Assembly: GCA_019828595.1 (NCBI GenBank)
Contig: JAHQRK010000019.1
Coordinates: 992,001-1,056,000, forward strand
Direction of reading: 5' to 3'
Length of the DNA stretch: 64,000 bases
Source: Aphanomyces cochlioides
Taxonomy: Eukaryota; Oomycota; Saprolegniomycetes; Saprolegniales; Verrucalvaceae
The notes under the pieces are model-generated. The model was not told the origin of the DNA. It saw nothing but the letters and a program-made list of their open reading frames with translations, and ran no database searches. Within the stretch, counting starts at the first letter, position 1. Each line of letters starts with the position of its first letter. Made by a program: the position numbers and the translations under genes. Below, piece after piece: positions 42,930 through 54,218 of this stretch.

Positions 42930-43316
42930 TTACAGACGACGCTCACTGGTTTGAGGGCTCATTGGTTCGCCGTCGTAGTCTGGACTAAAGCGACTTTTTC
43001 CTGGACTGAGACCTTGAAAAGCTCGGCTGTTGAAATATTTGACTTTCTTTTGGGACAAACCAAGACTTTTGTGCGTCGCTGGGCTGAAATTGTAGTACAG
43101 ATACGCTTTCTTTCCACGTTTCGTCGCACGAGAAATTTGCCCCAGTGGAGTTTTGCGTTTTAATCCGGGAGCAGCTTGGAGGAGGATTCGACTTGTGGCA
43201 ACTTGACTGCCTCCTTCACTACGGGAGGACGATGCAAGCTGGCGCATCTGCAAAGAGGAACGCGAACCAGCGGCCAGCACACTTAGAGCAAAAACAAGAG
43301 CGAGGAATAGCCGCAT
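42930..43316 (-). CDS. Small secreted protein, subfamily B (B1)
   Basis: An intact 128-residue protein. Residues 1-17 (MRLFLALVFALSVLAAG) are a signal peptide. The mature protein starts SRSSLQMRQLASSSRSEGG, with RQLA near residue 25 recalling degenerate RxLR motifs (HRLA and RRLA in B2 and B3). It continues with ATSRILLQ and the C-terminal block YYNFSPATHKSLGLS..NSRAFQGLSPGKSRFS, shared almost word for word with B3 (YYHFGPATHKSLGI..NSRAFKGSNPGESRLS). It is single-exon, directly behind the conserved leader, has no Cys in the mature part, and is basic. Secreted effector is a reasonable guess from size, leader and location, not proven. Confidence 0.75.
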   Translation of the reverse strand: MRLFLALVFALSVLAAGSRSSLQMRQLASSSRSEGGSQVATSRILLQAAPGLKRKTPLGQISRATKRGKKAYLYYNFSPATHKSLGLSQKKVKYFNSRAFQGLSPGKSRFSPDYDGEPMSPQTSERRL

Positions 43317-43324
43317 GACGAGGC

Positions 43325-43340
43325 AATTTTCACAATGAAT
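43325..43340 (-). promoter_or_regulatory. Initiator/leader of B1
   Basis: On the minus strand ATTCATTGTGAAAATT precedes GCCTCGTC-ATG. It is the same leader as at 29921 with a few substitutions. Confidence 0.55.
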
Positions 43341-43805
43341 GGAAACAAAACATTAAAAAGAGCGTCCCCTTTTTCACTCAAGGAGTTCTGTCAAGTGCGT
43401 GCTCATTCTACCAGGAAATTTCGTAGAAGTATCAGTCTGTTGGTTGTTGTAATTCGAGGAGTCCAAAAACGCGCCATCCTGCGTGTCAAATTCACCTATT
43501 ATCCGTAAAATACTGGATAAAATGTTGCCAGAAAACATATGTTGGCCGGGATACGTTTTTTATAAAATTTTCCAAATAAAACGGTTGAATAAATTATAAA
43601 ATAGTTGTATTTAACGAAATGTTTCATGCCGGATATGCATTGAAGAAGCCACTTCACGAAATTCGTGGGATGACATTGATCAACATTGATGCATATGAAA
43701 ATTTGTATGAGAGATGTTAAATGCAGACTTTGATTGGTTTTCACGAAAAGAAACGAAACTTTATTATCCGTACTCAAACAACTGTGGATTCCAGGGCACA
43801 TTACC
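43341..43805. other. Intergenic
   Basis: No gene seen; AT-rich with ordinary low-complexity sequence. Confidence 0.4.
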
Positions 43806-46005
43806 ATGAGTTGTGAAAGTCACTCGAACGCGGCCGATGAAGCAGGCTTTGGCGACCATGTCCTGCGCATGAGAGTCGCTCCGTCGACACGATATCAGTA
43901 TTCAGTAGTAATTCGTCGCCTAGTGAGTTAGCTCTCTCAAGAGCACCCACATCTTGTGCGTGACGGATCGATTGTGCTCCCATTAGATCCTCTTGTCTGC
44001 AAAGGATTCCTTGCCCATGAGGCGACAAATGGAAATCGACGCAGCAAAACAACGCAGCACAAATCAGCATCGACAATTGACGGTTGCAGAAGCGCGATCG
44101 TCCATTTGCATCGCGAGGCAAAGGTCAAAATACCAGAAGACCACTCTACTTTGCTCTCAGGTGCACAATCTATGATACTGTATCAGGGCTAAAAGTAGAG
44201 TTTAGATTATACATGTGGCTACAAGCGAAAAGTGGCTAAAATGAAAGAAGACGGCGAAATGCCAGTTGGAGAAGGGAAGGATCCCGTTTTCATGGATGGT
44301 TCGTCGATTTTCTAGAGACATGGCTGACGTTCTTAGGTTATCGCTTTCTTGCAAGGAAGGCTCTGATTTCAGAGTCGGATAGAAAATGCACGAGAATCGT
44401 TCATTTGGTTTTACTTCTGTCCTGGAACTTAGTTTCACGCTTAGTTACTGTTGGAGCAATCTTGTATGATCACATCTCTTGGCAAGGTAGCTTAGACTAT
44501 ACTAGTACATCTATTTATATCTTCTAGGCGATGCACTGGTCATTAAGTATGGAAGAATGAAGAACGATCAAATGGGCGAGAACTGCAGCCCACGTCATGT
44601 ATTCGCAAATCCCGATAACCCCGAAATTTGCCCGATATTGAGGTAAAGGAATAAATACGATACTTTACTTAGCCATATCTAGTCTAGCAGTGCTTGTGTT
44701 CTCGAAAGGCGCCCCCTGTGAGAAGACGTCGAGGATGGTCCGAATGCCAAAGAGAGATTTGGAGCATGGTTGACAAAAATCTGTGGTTCATGCGAGGCAG
44801 AGCTTCTCAGTCTAGGCATTTCAGTCAAAGATGTAGGCACGCACTCGTTTCGCAAAGGGGCTGCGTCAGAAATATCCAATACACCAGGTGGACCAACTCC
44901 AATCTCTGTTTAATTGCGGGCAGGATGGACTCTTGGACCAGTTCAAGGTCGATACATCTTCTCGGGCGCTGGTGGTGACCAATACGTTGGCCGTACAGCA
45001 GCTGGTACTAGTTATAACTCATGAGAAGCGTTATCTCTCCTCCTAGGTTTAGAAATCAACTCATCTAGATTTGCGGTGCTACCACCCCATTTTGATGGTA
45101 TGACTATTGATGAAGCCGAATGGACTCGCATTTTGCCTGGCTATTCCTCTTGGTATCCAATCTCTTTTCGATCTGCAGCCCCGTTTCTTTTAGCGTCGAT
45201 TGTTTATCATGCAAAATGGCTGCAACTCAATTTGGATGAAAGACATCCTCTTTGGTTCTCAAATCTTTGGTCGACTCAGCTTGTGAGTCGCTTGTCAAAG
45301 TCAGTTCATCTTGGCACGATGAAAAATTTGACCACTGGTTTGGCAGCATCAGGCATTCCACCACATATATCAATGCTTCACAGAATGGATATGATAGAGA
45401 AAGGGTATGAAAACATATCCTCGCAGCTGAAAAATCTACCCAGTGATGTTACAAGAAGTGTCTTGCAACATGTATCTCTACCTCCAAGTCTGCCAATATC
45501 TAAAGATGCGCTCGACGAGCTTGTCAAGTCCATATGCTCGTCCGTTGTGAATGAATTGAGTCACCGCGGAACCGTTTCTAACCCTACAGGCGTCAATTCT
45601 GATGTGTCTACGACTACATGGTGGTCTAACTCTCGCCAATTGCATTGCCAAAATGTAGTATGCCCGACGGGAAGGATCTGTGATTCATGGCGGTCATGGT
45701 GGATCGGAATTCCATCAAAACAAATTGGACCATTGCGACTTTTGCGAACCAAAGACTTCCCTCATTGCAAGGATCGTGTCAATTTCTCTAAGTTGTCTCG
45801 TGTGATTTCGGAGCTCATGAAGAATACTGACCTTTCATCCGCTGCTGTTGCACGCATGGAGCTGCCAGAGCTGATGGCTTTGTACTCGCAATGTTTTCAG
45901 CGACTGGTTGATTCACTGTCCCTGAAGCTGGACCCCAAACGTCTATGCAATCGGCGTTTCGATGAAATGAGCTACTCAACTCTATATGATCTTCTTAAAC
46001 ATTAG
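43806..46005 (+). pseudogene. Crypton tyrosine recombinase 4, with introns
   Basis: Starts MSCESHSNAADEAGFG. The core-binding part (STIDGCRSAIVHLHREAKVKI) is in frame with the start except for TAG at 43929-43931. After a poorly resolved stretch (44165-44345) come GYRFLARKAL and the Arg box LLLSWNLVSRLVTV. A 41-nt intron (44487-44527) and a 40-nt intron (44643-44682) keep frame (ISWQG-DALVIKYGRMKND). One slip near 44710 leads to VGTHSFRKGAASE (His-x-x-Arg), then TAA 44911-44913, then GRYIFSGAGGDQYVGR (Tyr). An intron ending about 45047 opens the 310-codon C-terminal exon with the GCR1_C-like motif CDSWRSWWIGIPSKQIGPL. This is the best-preserved Crypton here. Confidence 0.85.
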
Positions 46006-46550
46006 CTTAGTGTAGTTGATAAATACCTTGAATGACCTCGATTGATCAACTCATACGCAATGCGTTCTCTTCCTGCTTGCACGCTTGATCGGCAACGATT
46101 TGCAAAATCACACAATGACTGCAGAACTAAATATCGAATTGCAGGGGTTTCGTTGAGTTTCGCAAACCCCCAAATATGTGTAAATATTTCGAAACAATAA
46201 CTGAACAATTATCCGTAGTTCAACACACTAGTATCCGGACGTTGGGGAAGACTCAGAGGATACCCTATCGATGAGTCAAAGAAAATGGTTCGTGTTAAGT
46301 GCATAGGTAGTGGCTATGACATCGCCAGAGCAGCGAAACATATCTCACGACATCCATTAGATTTGCAGGCGGTTTCAAGTGTGAGTAGTAGCATAGCTTT
46401 GTAGATTTAATGGCACGTGATGGCAGTGTACAGCTACATACAGTACAAGAAGTTTTGACCCTTTGTATGATCAAGCGTGCTCTACCATTCAATAAAGTAG
46501 TATTTCACAGCGCAGACTTTGAATCCGTTTTAAGCTATTGTATCAATCGT
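46006..46550. other. Crypton 4 downstream flank
   Basis: No supportable gene. Short frames only. Confidence 0.4.
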
Positions 46551-46553
46551 TTA

Positions 46554-46920
46554 GGGCCCGTCTGGATGCCACCTATTATTGAGATAATTCGCAATATTTT
46601 GATCAATTATTGCATAATTTTGATTATCGTATAATGCACTGTCTGGATGCCAAATATTGCATAAATTTTATTGCAATAATTTATTTCGAAACAGGCCAAA
46701 TATGCAATAAATAATATTCTACTCAAAGTAGAATATTTTCCCCAATATGGCGTAATCCACACAAATTCCCAATGATTATTTTATTTTCGTGGGAATCCAG
46801 ACAGTCCGAAATTTTAATTATCGTGATATTAAATACGTGGTTTGTATTATTTTGACCAAAATACAAAATATCACATAACGAATTTTCACAATATTTTTTA
46901 TTTGGCATCCAGACGGGCCC
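46554..46920. mobile_element. PIF/Harbinger MITE
   Basis: Inverted ends GGGCCCGTCTGGATGCCA / TGGCATCCAGACGGGCCC, TTA duplicated (46551-46553, 46921-46923), 367 bp, AT-rich, non-coding. A second inverted word (TCTGGATGCCAAATATTGC) repeats the end internally. Confidence 0.9.
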
Positions 46921-46923
46921 TTA

Positions 46924-47775
46924 AGCTTCCCAGTCACGAAGCTATTGCAGACATCCACTTGATCAATAAATTTAATCACATGCAGTTGATTGTAAGATCG
47001 GAGAATAATCTGATATGACGTTCATTTGACGCATTTCCAACATAGAGGCGTCTGCCTTGGCATAAGGAGACTGAGAGTACCCGCCAATGCCCCCTAGTGC
47101 CCACTGACTCGGAGCACAGACTTTTTCACACCAGCTTGGCACCATCTTCTCACTAATTGCAATGTTGAAAAATTCAATATTTTTGTTCAAATTTTGATCT
47201 ATATTCTTATTCACTCCAAATTCACTCTTGACTTTCTCCTTTCGAACATGCTTTGACTGGTGGTTTTCCATCTTAATTATTGTCAGTGGTCATTTCTACA
47301 ATTGGCTGGCACAAAGTAGTATTTGCCATCAATTCCAATAAAACTTTTAAAACAAACGAAAATAAGAAAACGGTTATTAAACGTTCTGTTATTTATGTTT
47401 AAATAACTAACGCATCTCTAATGGTGACTCAAATCAACAGGCCGTGGTTGGGGATGGTTGCGGACACGTTAGAATACCACGCTGTCGAGGACTTGACCCG
47501 GGCGTCAGGGAGAGTTTTTTACATTTTGTTTTCCAACAGGCCTCGTCTGGGTAGCGGCACGGCCTTACGGCCTACCTGCCGCCTTTCCCGACGAGAATTA
47601 ATATAATCAAATCCCTTTTACGTGAACGTTGGCGTCGAGCCCCTGGCGCTCGCTAGCGTGCGATGCTTTCGCACGGAATATAGGGGATATCGCCAATGGT
47701 TCGCTCCTCCGTCGCTCACCCTTTTGGGGTACAGCCCAGAAGCCATATGGTGTGAGATTTACACTTAGTTTTTGT
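46924..47775. other. Stretch with repeat R3 and an orphan frame
   Basis: A minus-strand frame (46972-47271) starting MENHQSKHVRKEK has no domain and only weak support. Repeat R3 lies at 47545-47640. The next 100 bp (47640-47740) are unusually GC-rich with short hairpins (GGCGCTCGCTAGCG; GATGCTTTCGCAC). Confidence 0.35.
47545..47640 (+). repeat. GC-rich dispersed repeat R3, copy 2
   Basis: Inverted relative to 4680-4795 and matching over about 90 bp, including GGCACGGCCTTACGGCCTAC and CTTTCCCGACGAGA. Confidence 0.55.
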
Positions 47776-48380
47776 ATGAGCCAAAAGACCGTGAATTTGT
47801 CCCGCAGGATGGTTCATGACCGAATTGAATTCGAGCTCTACCCTCGTCTGTTGGCAATATTTGACAAAGAAATCATCGAAAATTCCCCGAAACAGTCAAT
47901 GGGATCACGAACTTCAAGGTGCGGAGTTGGAGAAGATACTGTAGAATGGACAGTCTGGCATAGCAGTGTGGCGTCAAGACTAGTGTTGTTTTTGCACAGC
48001 ATTTTTCACAGTTTAAAACATTTTGCACATTTTTCACACTTTTTCACTTAAACACTTGTGAAAAATTATTATCCGGATGTGTCTGATCGTGCCGGTTTTA
48101 TCCGGAATTTCCCATCTTGTGGAAAATCAACTTGAGGTACCAACATTCTCCCTATTTTTCACCATGTGAAAAACGTTTATCACAAAAGTTTTAAACGTTT
48201 TGCACAAAAAACACGTGAAAAATGTTTTACACAACTCTACAACTCTAGTCAAGACCGCCCATGGGGGGACGCCACATCATTATGCGATATGATGGTACAC
48301 TGTATAACACATGCGCAACATTAGATCACTTGCGCAATTACTCAGCTGTTGGAGAATTCTCTATATTCAAGTTGTGAGAT
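47776..48380 (+). pseudogene. Unknown protein gene interrupted by a hAT-type MITE
   Basis: The plus strand encodes MSQKTVNLSRRMVHDRIEFE and continues to TVEWTVWHSSVASR at 47980. Removing the insertion and one 8-bp duplication rejoins the frame as ASRPPMGGRHIIMRYDGTLY and on to FSIFKL-stop near 48378. The restored product is about 115 residues with no family I recognise. That the frame is kept on both sides argues for real coding sequence before the insertion. Confidence 0.5.
47981..48247. mobile_element. hAT-type MITE with 8-bp duplication
   Basis: Flanked by GTCAAGAC on both sides (47973-47980, 48248-48255). Ends start TAGTGTTGT / TAGAGTTGT (reverse complement), and the interior is built from inverted TTTTCACA and TTTTGCACA words (for example ATTTTTCAC against GTGAAAAAT). 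267 bp, non-coding. Confidence 0.75.
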
Positions 48381-48689
48381 ACGTTGACGAGAAAAATTTG
48401 CTCATATTGTGTGTGACTCGGTCAAACGTACAGATAAAGTCATTGAAACTCGAACACTACCCATACATTTTTCAATATTATATTTTTTAAGTCTGCAACA
48501 ATTTTCGACGATATTTTTTTCAACTTAAAATCTCATTAAAAAAAATATTTGGCCTGATATATATGATTTGTCCAAACCCTATCCACACAAAATATATGCA
48601 AATTATAATACAAATTTTCATATTAATTGACTACTCAATAAACTGTCCTGTGTATCGTTGTAAATTTTCTTTATTTAACCGAGGACCAA

Positions 48690-48870
48690 TTCAAAATGAC
48701 TGGAAAGTTAAATTGGAGGCTATTTTCAGTCTGAGGATACCTCCGCGGAAACGTGGTTTGTTAGGAAAGCCTGCGAAATGCAGGGGGACTAGCGATTGTA
48801 GCCGGAAACGGTGAGGGGTGAAGGATTAGCATGGGGCCCTGGGAGAATCCCTGGAGGCAGTGCGCTTTTT
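48690..48870 (+). repeat. Repeat R2, copy 1 (pogo 3' region)
   Basis: The words TCAGTCTGAGGATACCTCCG, GCGAAATGCAGG, GATTGTAGCCG, GCATGGGGCCC and GGAGGCAGTGCGC appear in the same order at 50650-50800 (plus) and 57300-57460 (minus). In copies 1 and 3 it lies just downstream of the transposase stop. Confidence 0.65.
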
Positions 48871-48926
48871 TATTTTCACACATTGAATTGTCATATATGC
48901 TATATATACTATGTATTAATCTTGCT

Positions 48927-50147
48927 TTACAACTCAACAATGCACGGTAGTGATTTTTCAAAAGCGTAAACCACAGTGGTTTCTTTCACTTTCTGCAACA
49001 TATTGATGGCTCTTTCGGCAAGTTTCATCCGCTTTTCAGACGACGAATGCACTTTTACCTCACGCATATACTCTTCCCTGCACAACGACTTGAAAGGGCC
49101 CACAATTAATACGTCCAACGGTTGCAAGACGCTTGTCGAGTTTGCCGGCAAGCATACCAGCTCCACTGATCCCTCAAGCTGATGGTCGACGCAATGCAAC
49201 GCTCTTGGTGATACATGCGCCTTGAAATTGTCCACAACAAGTAGGGTAGGGCATTCCACAGCTGGCTTGATAACTTGCGTCAAATATTGTTTCCACACTC
49301 GCGTGTTCATGTAGGCGCGCTTCTGCACTGCATATATCGCACTGGGGGGATGCTGAGGGAATTCTTGCCTCTCTATCATTCCAGCCGGCTGACCTTTGAA
49401 GATAATCATGGGTGGCAACTTCCGTCCTAGAAGAACGTCAGGTCATGTGATCAGTCGTCAATACCATCCGCGCGTGTACCCAGGACAACAGTGACTCTCT
49501 CGAATGTTTGGAAGATCCTTTCACGCTTGACGAGCCGCCGATTCTTGAAATAGTTCTTCTCGAGGTCATTCTGTACGTCAACGGCGTCTCGTCAACGTTG
49601 ATGATATCCGAGACAGACGTTGTCATGTGGGACTGCCAGAAGGAGGATGCGAACGTTGACTGCTTCTCACTCATTTCCAAAGAGCTCAACTTGGAATGAC
49701 ATAGAACTCGAAAGGTAAACTTGTGTCGCTTGGAAAATCTTGAACACCATCGGAGGATCACATTGTAAGTCGTGCCGATGGTCCAGTCGCCAAATCGATG
49801 TCGAACCCATTGTTCTTGATTTTCCAGCAGCCATTGGAATATCATACTTGTTGTGAGCACTTCTTCTCTTTGTCTTGTGTCATCCATCCATTGTATCAAT
49901 TCATTCGCGAAACGTGCATCTTCTGGTCGCCCATTTTTCGTCAATGTCGTGCCACGCCTCTTGTGTTGAGGTACTCGCCTTCTCTTTTCCTCCATCCTGC
50001 AAAGGTTGCAAGCGGTATATTCTTGATTTCGCAGAAACGGCGAACGCTTGTAAGGGCAGCTTCGGTTGCATATTCGCGCAGAAGTTTCTGAATATCACGA
50101 AGGCTGTAGCTCATCTGGTTGCGGCGTGCCTTCCCTTTGGCGGGCAT
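48927..50147 (-). pseudogene. pogo transposase, group 2 copy 1, two frameshifts
   Basis: N-terminal helix-turn-helix (SLRDIQKLLREYATEAAL; ATFAGWRKREGEYLNTRG) from ATG 50147. After a slip near 49975 follow GRPEDARFANELIQWMDD, a CENP-B domain (RWCSRFSKRHKFTFR) and INVDETPLTYR (first D). After a second slip near 49440 follow PMIIFKGQPAGMIER, LLVVDNFKAHVS (second D) and VLQPLDVLIVGPFK (third D). All three acids are present. Related to the copies at 56 and 58 kb. Confidence 0.85.
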
Positions 50148-50569
50148 GTTAAATTATTTGAATTTCACATGTCATGGATTTGAACTAGCCAATCGTTAAA
50201 TAGTATATTTTAAATTATTATCCAATCAGAGTTCGAAGTCAACAAATCAAATTATTCTGTTTAGACAATTTTTATTGGCTGAAATATTCAAATATATTTT
50301 TTAATCGATTCTTCATTGCTATTTTATTAGATCAATTTTTTTTCAATCTTGACGTGTTCGAGTTTCAATGACTTTATCTGTATATGATTGCGACACCCCA
50401 AAACAACAGTGTTGTCTACAAATTGATTTAAATTATTCTCAAATTATCTAATTGTATGGAAAAACATTGGCATACCTCTTGAAATACTGCCCCCAGAATA
50501 TAACATGTATGAGGATTTTCATCTACGTAGTCCTGGGATTCACTTTTATAAGTTTTTATGTTGAGCCTC

Positions 50570-50815
50570 TAGTGGGGAAAAATGTTGTCCTTTGCCGGTT
50601 TCGAACCGAGGATCAATTCAAAATGACTGGTATGTTAAATTGCAGTTCAATTTTCAGTCTGAGGATACCTCCGCGGATATTCCGTGGTTCGTTGGGTAAG
50701 CTTGCGAAATGCAGGATGACTTGCGATTGTAGCCGTGAGGTGAAGGGTGAAGAATTAGCATGGGGCCCCGGGTGAATTCCTGGAGGCAGTGCGCCTTTTA
50801 TTTTTTTCATACCAT
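50570..50815 (+). repeat. Repeat R2, copy 2
   Basis: Same word order as 48690-48870, with an upstream TTTCGAACCGAGGATC that resembles a B box. It lies outside the pogo repeats, so this is a fragment of another copy. Confidence 0.6.
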
Positions 50816-50908
50816 TTTATGATATAAACTATGCATTAAGAAGTTATACAGAGACGATTTAGTATGGTGAAAAGCGTCGCTCAGAAGTGAGCAAGCGTGA
50901 TTTGCGTC

Positions 50909-51118
50909 TCATTCGATAGCGTCGCTGAACGTCTTTTTTCTCGCAGCTTGAGCTGCCCCCATGGCTTGGTACTTCGCAAGAACTGTTTTGTATTCACGAC
51001 CATCCGTCTCGCGCAAGGGCATCAATCCACAATGATAGTTTGTCAGAGCAGTGCACATCCGAGCAACACCGTCAAACCTGCTTTCTCCCATTTGTACGTG
51101 ACGTAAACAGCGTTCCAC
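50909..51118 (-). pseudogene. C-terminal fragment of a DDE transposase
   Basis: A 69-codon frame reading RMCTALTNYHCGLMPLRETD and ending KKTFSDAIE resembles the C-terminal end of PIF-type DDE transposases (a CxALTNxHxxxxPLR pattern). Nothing upstream continues it. Low to moderate support. Confidence 0.4.
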
Positions 51119-51320
51119 AGTTTACACATGCGTGAGAAATAGAATAAATATCGACATTTGAAGGCGGTCGAAATTTCATAAATTTTGACAGACTGACCTC
51201 CAATTTCTATTCATCTCTGACGCCACGAAAAGTCCGTGGAGCAAAGCTTGGTGAGAAAATCCCGATGACGACAAATGGCTCCGGCTCAGGTTGAATGATA
51301 TTATTATGCATTAAATTTTG

Positions 51321-52853
51321 GGCACAACTTTACTGTAGCCCCGACGTCTAATTTAGAATGAATTTAAAAAAACATATATCCGGCTACTTATCCGGACTAT
51401 TTCTTGACCATTGTGATCACAAAACCCGGATAAAATTTTTCCTTTATCCGGATGGCTACATCACTATAGTTTTCCGGATAATATCCGGACCGCGCCAGAA
51501 ACGAAGTGTGCCCCTGTTTAGAGCCAATTTCCCAGAGCCATCCATTTTTACAATATAAAAGTTTGTATACCCCTTAACTGTGGCCCCGGCACCACACGTC
51601 AAATACTTTCTAAGTCATTTCATTTTCTCACTAGCAATGGAGAATGCATACGACTTGTCCGACGTAAGTGACTACACATTCAAGGCCGTCATGGCGGCGA
51701 CAAGATCCGAGCATGCCGCGACAACATGGTGTTTGAAGGTATCAACTCTCCACTGATGCGACTATTTTATCATGTTTTAGGTCGGTTTATTTCGTAATAA
51801 AATGTTTTGTTCCTCTCGTCTTGGCGAAATGAAGCTAACCAAGGACCTCCAACGTTGGCGCTGTTGCCGTCGGGCATGCGAAATGGAAACTACCGTGCGC
51901 AAAAACTCGCCTTTCCATGGCTCGCGTCTGCCCATGTCGACACTAATCCTGGTACTCTACTATTGGGCTACCAGGAGGACCTCGTCACAGGTTGGCGATG
52001 ACCTGGAAGTATCCTCGAGGACGACAGGCGAGTGGTTCAAGTACTGCCGCGAAATTTGTACAAGAGAAAGGCGTTCATGCACTATTAAGGTACTTGTTAA
52101 ATCTAATATATTTGCGATATTAATTCTCACAATGCATTAGATTGGAGGGGTTGGCTCGGTTGTCGAAATTGACGAAACATCCCTCAAGAAGAAGTCGAAA
52201 TATGGACGCGGGACTCAGCATGAAGACTGTTTGCTCTTCGGTGGAGTCGACAGAGCAACGAAGAAGTGGTTTGGAGTGCTGACATACAATGACAGAACAA
52301 AAGCAAAGCTCATGCCAATTATAGCCAATCACATTGCAGAAGGTAAGTTTTGATTGGCTGAAATTGAATTAAATCAATGATCAATTAGGAACGCTTATCA
52401 TTTCCGACAAGTTCAGCCCCTACGTGTCGGCCAACAAAAGGCACACGCTGGCAAACAGTCCTGCGCTTGCCCACATGCGCTATGCGCACATGTGGGTAAA
52501 TCATTCCACGAACTTTGTCAACCCGGTGAATGGAGCCCACACTCAGTCGATTGAAGGAGTGTGGGAAGTGCGCATAAAGCAATACCTCAAGGCCATGCGC
52601 GGCGTGCGACGTGATCTTTTGCAGAGTTATCTCAACGAATTCATGTGGAGAAGCTGGTTCTTCCCACCAAAGGCAACAGGTAGCATGTATTTTAGAGGTT
52701 TAGTTATAGGAATACGAAAGAATCCTAACCCATAATACATGTTTCCTTTCATCTCATGTCCTCCTGGAGAATGATGACTTACAATCCGGATAATTATCCG
52801 GATGAATTTCGAATGTTCTAAATTAGACGCCGGGGCTACACTAAAGTAGTGCC
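51321..52853 (+). mobile_element. Merlin element, apparently intact
   Basis: Inverted ends GGCACAACTTTACTGTAGCC (left) and GGCACTACTTTAGTGTAGCC (right, reverse complement) extend to CCGRCGTCTAATTTAGAA (35 of 38 match). The 8-bp duplication AAATTTTG is at 51313-51320 and 52854-52861. Length 1533 bp. Subterminal ATCCGGAT words are clustered at both ends. The 8-bp duplication and GG ends fit the Merlin/IS1016 superfamily, as does the encoded transposase. Confidence 0.9.
51637..52735 (+). CDS. Merlin (IS1016/ISXO2-type) transposase, four exons, intact
   Basis: Exons 51637-51738, 51781-52089, 52141-52342 and 52389-52735, introns of 42, 51 and 46 nt, all GT-AG, give 319 residues without a lesion. 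The start ATG opens MENAYDLSDVSDYTFKAVM. Exon 2 carries a Cys-containing segment (WRCCRRACEMETT) and a helix-turn-helix-like SSQVGDDLEVSSRTTGEWFK. Catalytic residues follow: GSVVEIDETSLKKKSKYGRG (first D), IISDKFSPY (second D), VNHSTNFVNP and HTQSIEGVWEVRIKQYL (E). The enzyme would cut and paste the element with an 8-bp staggered target. A GTAAGT at 51664 is read through because exon 1 stays open to the donor at 51739. Confidence 0.9.
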
Positions 52854-52861
52854 AAATTTTG

Positions 52862-54218
52862 TCATCAGGTATGGAGTTTATTGGGCCTATTTCATTTAAA
52901 TTGGAATACTTTTTAAATCTAGCAACACCAGTTTCATCAGCGCTTTTTTGTAAACATGACACTATATTTTCTCGAAAAATACTCAAAAATTGACGGAGCT
53001 GGCATTTGCATTGCCAAAATATACGGTAGCGTTCGACGGCATGGTTATGATGGTGAGGGATCAATTAGAAAATGCTTGCATTCAACTACTTCTCGCGCTC
53101 TCTTTACCCAAGAGGCATCTGCGTTCTATCAAATTCATGTGGAGTTCTTCAGTCGTTCCTACGTCGCTCTCTTTCAGCAGTGTGTCAAATATTTCCCAAT
53201 CGTAGTGTGACCAACTGGCGAACTTCACTTGTCTCTCAGCATATGCATTCTATTTCATACAACACAATCAATTCGATTTTGCGCGATTTTTTATGGTGTG
53301 CTGCGTCTTGACTCCAGAACTTGATAAATAGAAAGTACCCGTGTTATGTTGCATATAATTATATTATTTTTTGTCGTGATATGCAACAATGTATGTGCAG
53401 AATAAATGCGCAGGTGATTTATTGTTTCTTTGGCTGTGTGGCGTCAACTGTCACATGACGATTGGTCGTCTAAAGGCCGACCAACTGGCTGATCTACGAC
53501 TCCTGTTCAACTGCCTCCACCAAACCGAGCTTACCGTCTAGTGCGATGGAAATCCTGGTCCGATTGGAAAGTCCTGGACGGAGTTAGTTTTTTTGCCAAA
53601 ATAAGAGCCCGATATGCGAGTAAATGGGCCTTGTACTTTCATTGGTTGTTAAGATTGTTACACGTCCCACTTTGGCCACACTTTCAGCGATCGCAACCTC
53701 CCACGAAGAAATGGAATCAACAAGGCTTGCAGCAAAAGAATCCATGAGTCGAAGGCTCGCTGCCTGAGCAGGGAGCCCATTTTATTAGTAGTCTTTGCCA
53801 CGAAAACAGACCATAAGCTCAAGGAAGACTGTTCGTTTACCAATTTGAAATACCTCACCTTACGAAACATCTCACACACTCACCAATTCAGGTCGTATAA
53901 AAATGAAATATAGTTCTTTGTGAACAATTACATTATATGTCGAGTAAATTCGTTAACCTGTACACTATCCGGTTGTATTTCGTCTTCCTGAACAGTGTCA
54001 CACATTTTACACACTGCGATATTTGGAACACAGTCAGTCTGAGACCAAACAAGACCTCCGACGAATGTGTTTATCGCTGAAATCCTCACGGTTCTCAATG
54101 ACGGCAAAGCTGTGACGAAGGAAGGATCACAAAGACGTACGAAAGACGCAGGAATTCAATGGTTTCGTTCAATACAGAAGATGTAATAAAGATTACTCTC
54201 CAGCAGAACGGAAGCGCT
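52862..54218. other. Stretch without a supportable gene
   Basis: Several short frames (52956-53210, 53541-53747) lack domains. AT content is moderate. Nothing else recognised. Confidence 0.35.

Larger units (their letters stand above)
48431..50380 (-). mobile_element. pogo element, group 2 copy 1
   Basis: Inverted ends CAGATAAAGTCATTGAAACT continuing CGAACAC at both sides, TA flanks (48429-48430, 50381-50382). It carries one broken transposase gene and, downstream of it, the R2 repeat (48690-48870). Confidence 0.88.
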
